The position numbers were made by a program, and so were the translations under genes. Below are positions 60,313 through 64,000 of a stretch of DNA of 64,000 bases, piece by piece (within the stretch, counting starts at the first letter, position 1; every line of letters starts with the position of its first letter). The notes below the pieces were generated by a model. The model saw only the letters and a list, made by a program, of their open reading frames with translations. It made no database searches and was not told the origin of the DNA. The DNA comes from Linnemannia schmuckeri (lineage: Eukaryota > Mortierellomycota > Mortierellomycetes > Mortierellales > Mortierellaceae), in assembly GCA_029449235.1 (NCBI GenBank), contig JANATG010000011.1, forward strand, positions 588,001 to 652,000, in the 5' to 3' direction.

Positions 60313-61437
60313 AGTCAAGTGACTTACGTAGATCCAGGCGAGAATCAGGACCGCAACGCCAGAGCCAAGACCTATCATAAACGTGATTCGGCGACTATGT
60401 CAGTAAACAATTTTCAATTCGTGTCTCAAACCGGCGTCTCTCATTTTGTTTTTGTCAACACGAATAGGGTCATTAATGAAAAAAATGTTCTAATAACTCA
60501 CCGAAGGAGTTGAGGGTGACGACAACGAGGAGCATCAAGGTCAAGTCTCGGATGAGTTTATAGGTTCGATCGATCCTGTCCCTCTATACAAACATCACAG
60601 ACGCATAAAAATGGACGGGTTGACGTTAATGCGCGTCAGAATTCCGCATAGTAAATCACCGATTGACTTCGCACCTCCCTTCGCCCATCCAATCACGTCA
60701 CATAGCAATCATATCATCAAAAACAGCGCCACTTCATCATGACCACACGCTACAGATTACACAGCACAAGAGGGTAACACTTACGACACTATCAACGGTA
60801 CGCGAAACGAGTCCGGTCTTTCGACCACCAACGGCTCCACGGTGACCACCAAGACCGGTCGCAGTAGTTGTACCGTTAGCACCCCCTCCGACCACAGTGT
60901 GGTCATGTCCGCCTCGTGCGCCCCCAGCCACTCCATTCTGGACATCGTAGGGACCCTGCTCGCTGACCACTGGAGCACCGGACGAGGTTACTCGCTCGCT
61001 TCTCGGGGCGTCATAGACTCGTGTCGGCCCGAACGTCTGCCTTGCCAAGCTGTAAGAGATATATACATGCAAAAGGCAGCGTAAAGTGTCAACAAAAGTA
61101 AAGTATAGGACGCATGTAAAGGATACAAGGGTGGGGAAAACACTAATACGACACGCGAAAATGTAGGAAGCTTGCGAAGAAAAAAAAATAGAGTAAAAAA
61201 TAAGTGTCTACACCAAGGACAAGGGGAAGAGAAATAAACTTACAAGAGTATGGCCCAGACGATCCAGAGGACCGAGACGGCAATCCAGGTGTCGCGGACA
61301 GAGCGGCGTCCGAGGAAGGCGGCTGAGTAGCCGATGCTATCACGATAGCCGGGAAGTGGACCTCCGTCGGCAAAGATAGGATAGCCTCCTGGGCCGGTAG
61401 GGATGAAGTGCGGAGCGGATGCTGGAGTAGGTGACAT
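60011..61437 (-). CDS. small four-helix membrane protein, unknown function
   Basis: Not recognised. Five exons (61437-61244, 61049-60785, 60583-60502, 60371-60328, 60154-60011) join in frame with GT/AG borders to 242 residues. The N-terminus is Pro/Gly-rich (MSPTPASAPHFIPTGPGGYP). Hydrophobic helices are near 47-66 (TWIAVSVLWIVWAILLF), 160-178 (LIRDLTLMLLVVVTLNSFG), 180-205 (SGVAVLILAWIYVAFALIWA) and 215-235 (LQMLLLLGILIAAYVVG). Between helices 1 and 2 is a Gly/Thr/Val-rich hydrophilic stretch of about 90 residues. No signal peptide or catalytic motif is visible. The consistent phases over five exons and the absence of stops support a real gene. It may be restricted to these fungi. Confidence 0.75.
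60274..60309 (+). repeat. A36 homopolymer in an intron of the membrane-protein gene
   Basis: There are 36 consecutive A on the plus strand, so T36 in the sense transcript. It lies in the last intron, just downstream of the 5' splice site. Confidence 0.92.
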
Positions 61438-61861
61438 GTTTGTTATGTTTGTTGTTTGCTGTAGTTACTTTGTGGGTGGTTGTGTGTGAGGAGTAGAAGG
61501 AAGGAGTATTAGAGTGTGTGTGTGTTCTGAAGGATGGGTAGAAGGAGTTGTAAGAGAAAAGAGTGGGAAGACAAGGCTATATAAAGTCATTAAGCAGACA
61601 GCTCGGTATGGATGTCATAGGCTCTGATCGACATGATGACGGATAGCGGTAAAACTGTGGCGTAAGTGACCGATTAGTAACCATTGCATCAATCAGACGT
61701 AAATCATTCCACGCATTGATCACTCGGGTAAATAATCAAGGTTCTTTCCCTGGTCAGGCACTAGTTTTGGTTCCCTGTCGTTTTATTCTGGTTTTGCCAT
61801 GGTGTAATGTCCAGCATCAACACCCCTTCCCGTTCCATCCTCCTTCCCTCTAATCCATGGC
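61438..61861. other. intergenic region, membrane protein / WHIM gene
   Basis: About 420 bp holding the promoter of the membrane-protein gene and the 3' UTR of the WHIM-type gene. No coding signal is seen. Confidence 0.5.
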
Positions 61862-64000
61862 TCAGTGCCTGATCCTCTTGGACCGTCGCAGTGGAGCCTC
61901 ATCTTCATCTTCCTCCTCCTCCTCTTCACTATCATCTTCGGGCTCGTCGTCCTCGGCGTCCTCAACAACAGTGTATGCGTACGACACCTTGCCTCGCGAT
62001 CGCAGTGTTCGCCCTCCTATAACAGCCGGCGCAGCCTATCATACAAAAGAGTACAACAAACAATTAGTCTCATATCGCTAAACAATTTCCAGTCGCGCCG
62101 AGTACAACCAAAAAAAAAAAAATGAATCCGTTCACTCACCTGCTGGCGGAGTTTGGGTTGACGGCTATGGCGATCATGGTTATCGCCATCGTCCTCTTCA
62201 TCCTGTCGACCATCGTCATTGCCCTTGTCATCACCCGCATCTTCTCCCTCGTCGTCATCATGATCATGTTCCTCCTCTTCCTCCTCGCCGTCATCGTCAT
62301 CCTCACGGTCATGGTCTTCACCATCGTCCGCATCGTGGTCTTTCTCCCGACGTCTGTCCAGATCTTCCTCGTTTTCCTCATTCTCATCGGCGTCATAGAC
62401 AACATTGGCGACTAGGCGGATACAGGTATCGACCCACGTGTGGAGGGCTCCAAACGTCTTGACGTCCTTTAACATCGTGTCGATATGATAATTCTTGAGC
62501 CAGTTCAACAGCCCTGCGTTCACAGGGACACTGATCGAGAACAAAGGCGTCTCTTTTTCCCCAGTCGTTGTTGTCGTGGCCGTCGTGAGCGATTCCTTCG
62601 GTTCGTCCTGCTTCATTGATGCATTTTTCTCACCTTCCTTCAGCTCCAGAGAATCGGTTGTCTCATCTCCCTTCTGATCCTCGCCGTCTTCCACATCTTC
62701 CTCCGTAGATTCAGTTTCGTCCATAGCCTCCAAGCAGTGTTCCAGGACCTTGACAGTAGCCAGGAGCTGGCTGTCTTCACCACCATCCATGGCTGACTGC
62801 AATTCTCGGATAGCATTCGGGATGGCATCCTTGTCACCATCGCAGATCACTCCCGAGAGTTCCTTGACCTTCTCCTCTGCAATCCGAACAGCTCTCTCAA
62901 AGTACTCTGCCGTTGTAAGGTCAGAATCCGAGGGAGCGACCAAAGCCAGGAATCCATTCTTCGTGTCATCTTCAGCTTCGTCTTTATCCTCTTTGTCCTT
63001 GTCCTCGTCCCGGGCGACTTCGTGAACGCCTTCGTCCGAATGTTCCACTGTCATGTCGACATCCATGTGATACGACTCATCAACTGATCCGGCCTCACCA
63101 TCCACCTCCATGATCTTGTCTTCACCGCCAGCAGTGGCAAGTTCGTGTTCGTGCTGAGTGGCTGCAATGTCGGCTAGCTCCTGTCGACTCTTCCTGCCGC
63201 GCTTCTTCAACAACAGCTTCAAGTCCTGCTCACTCAACGGTTGACCAACGGCGCCCAGTATCGAAACCAATTGTTCCTCCTTGCCAGCATACTCGTGTCC
63301 GGCCCAGGTCTTGATCAAGTCGAAGCTGGCCTCAATCCGCTTGCGCATCGTCATCAGGGAGGCCTTCAGGATACGTTCACGGAGACCCTTTCCATTCAGG
63401 GCGCGAGTCAGGGACGCGAGTTCCTTGCTGGTTGAGATCAAGCTCCAAGTCTGGATAGGTCCATAGTCCAGGATGTCCTTTTCGGGGAGAGCCTTGGCTG
63501 TCGCTGAGATTGTATGGTCAAAAACGAATGGGCTGGCTACCTCGGGTGTCTGGCTGCCGGTCAAGAGGTTGTCAATCGACATGGCGTCCTTGGTGGATCG
63601 GAACTTTTCGCCGGCAAGATCAGGTTCGGCCATAGTCTTCATGAGTTGGGTGACATCGTTCATCGAGATATCTTCTGCAGTGGTATCGGGTTTGGCCTCT
63701 GCGTCGTCAGCAATCTTCTCTACATCTTGTCCTTTCGAGGTGGTTGCTGCGGGTATTACTGTCTCTGTCAGGGTTGCTGTCGAGATTGAGACTTTGCTAA
63801 GGTCGGGCCCAACTTGCTCCCGGTCCTCAATAATGACGCCACCAAACTCTTTCCAAAACCAGTACTTGCGGCCCCATCGATCGCTACCAAGACACACAAC
63901 ACGTAGGTTGTCGTCCACATTAACAGCATGGCCTCCGCGTAATTGAGTCAGTGGCACATTGTGATCCTTTTGTATTTCGGTGTCATCCAGTACAATATCA
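61862..64000 (-). CDS. WHIM/WSD-type chromatin-remodelling subunit, partial (5' end missing)
   Basis: Likely a nuclear partner of an ISWI-type remodeller (Itc1/BAZ-like). Exons run from 64000 (open at the window edge) to 62140 and from 62035 to 61862, joined in frame. The diagnostic motif is VVCLGSDRWGRKYWFWKEFG, matching the WHIM3/WSD consensus (lG-x-DR-x-x-x-YW). Helical stretches follow, for example MTMRKRIEASFDLIKTW and LLNWLKNYHIDTMLKDVKTF. Long Asp/Glu/His runs lie around 62170-62390. The C-terminal exon ends LRRSKRIRH after an acidic block. The DDT domain expected N-terminally would be outside the window. The family is supported by one clear motif plus composition. Confidence 0.74.

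Overview
This 64 kb window is nuclear DNA from an intron-rich, early-diverging fungus. The style fits Mortierellomycotina (Mortierella, Linnemannia, Podila or Lobosporangium types): 60-600 bp introns with GTAAGT/TAG borders, glutamine- and serine-rich regulatory proteins, pyrimidine-rich intergenic DNA, a DGAT1-type acyltransferase and a complex I assembly factor. The lineage call is an inference. No tRNA, rRNA or CRISPR array was seen.

Layout. 1-4459 (-): most of a Rho guanine-nucleotide exchange factor (DH domain plus a PH domain interrupted by a disordered insert). 6034-7942 (+): a Ste7/Byr1-class MAP kinase kinase. 8252-9169 (-): a Maf/ASMTL nucleotide pyrophosphatase. 9564-13869 (+): the ER P5A ATPase Spf1, whose start codon appears to be split by an intron. 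14313-15575 (+): an NDUFAF4-like complex I assembly factor. 15969-19419 (-): a fungal polyglutamine protein of unknown function, with two in-frame TAG codons ahead of a further 57 coding codons. 20183-22955: a short minus-strand coding remnant beside a decayed piggyBac-type transposase. 25392-27312 (+) and 28700-30787 (-): two convergent zinc-finger regulators sharing an unusual C2HC finger.

30.8-40.7 kb is almost gene-free. It holds a 1105 bp TA-flanked foldback element (33455-34559) with 453 bp of perfectly matching inverted arms. 40701-45449 (-): an AAAP amino-acid transporter with a disordered insertion of about 950 residues before its last membrane helix. 47439-49131 (-) is SAR1, and 49490-55512 (+) is DNA topoisomerase II; they share a 358 bp divergent promoter. 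55687-57961 (-): a DGAT1/sterol acyltransferase MBOAT enzyme. 60011-61437 (-): a small membrane protein of unknown function. 61862-64000 (-): the C-terminal part of a WHIM-type chromatin protein.

The genes are housekeeping and signalling genes with no operon logic. SPF1, SAR1, the DGAT1-like enzyme and perhaps the small membrane protein share an endoplasmic-reticulum setting. The RhoGEF and the MEK are neighbouring divergent signalling genes. The most unusual items are the foldback element, the split start codon, the paired zinc-finger genes, the nonsense-interrupted polyQ gene and the giant transporter loop.
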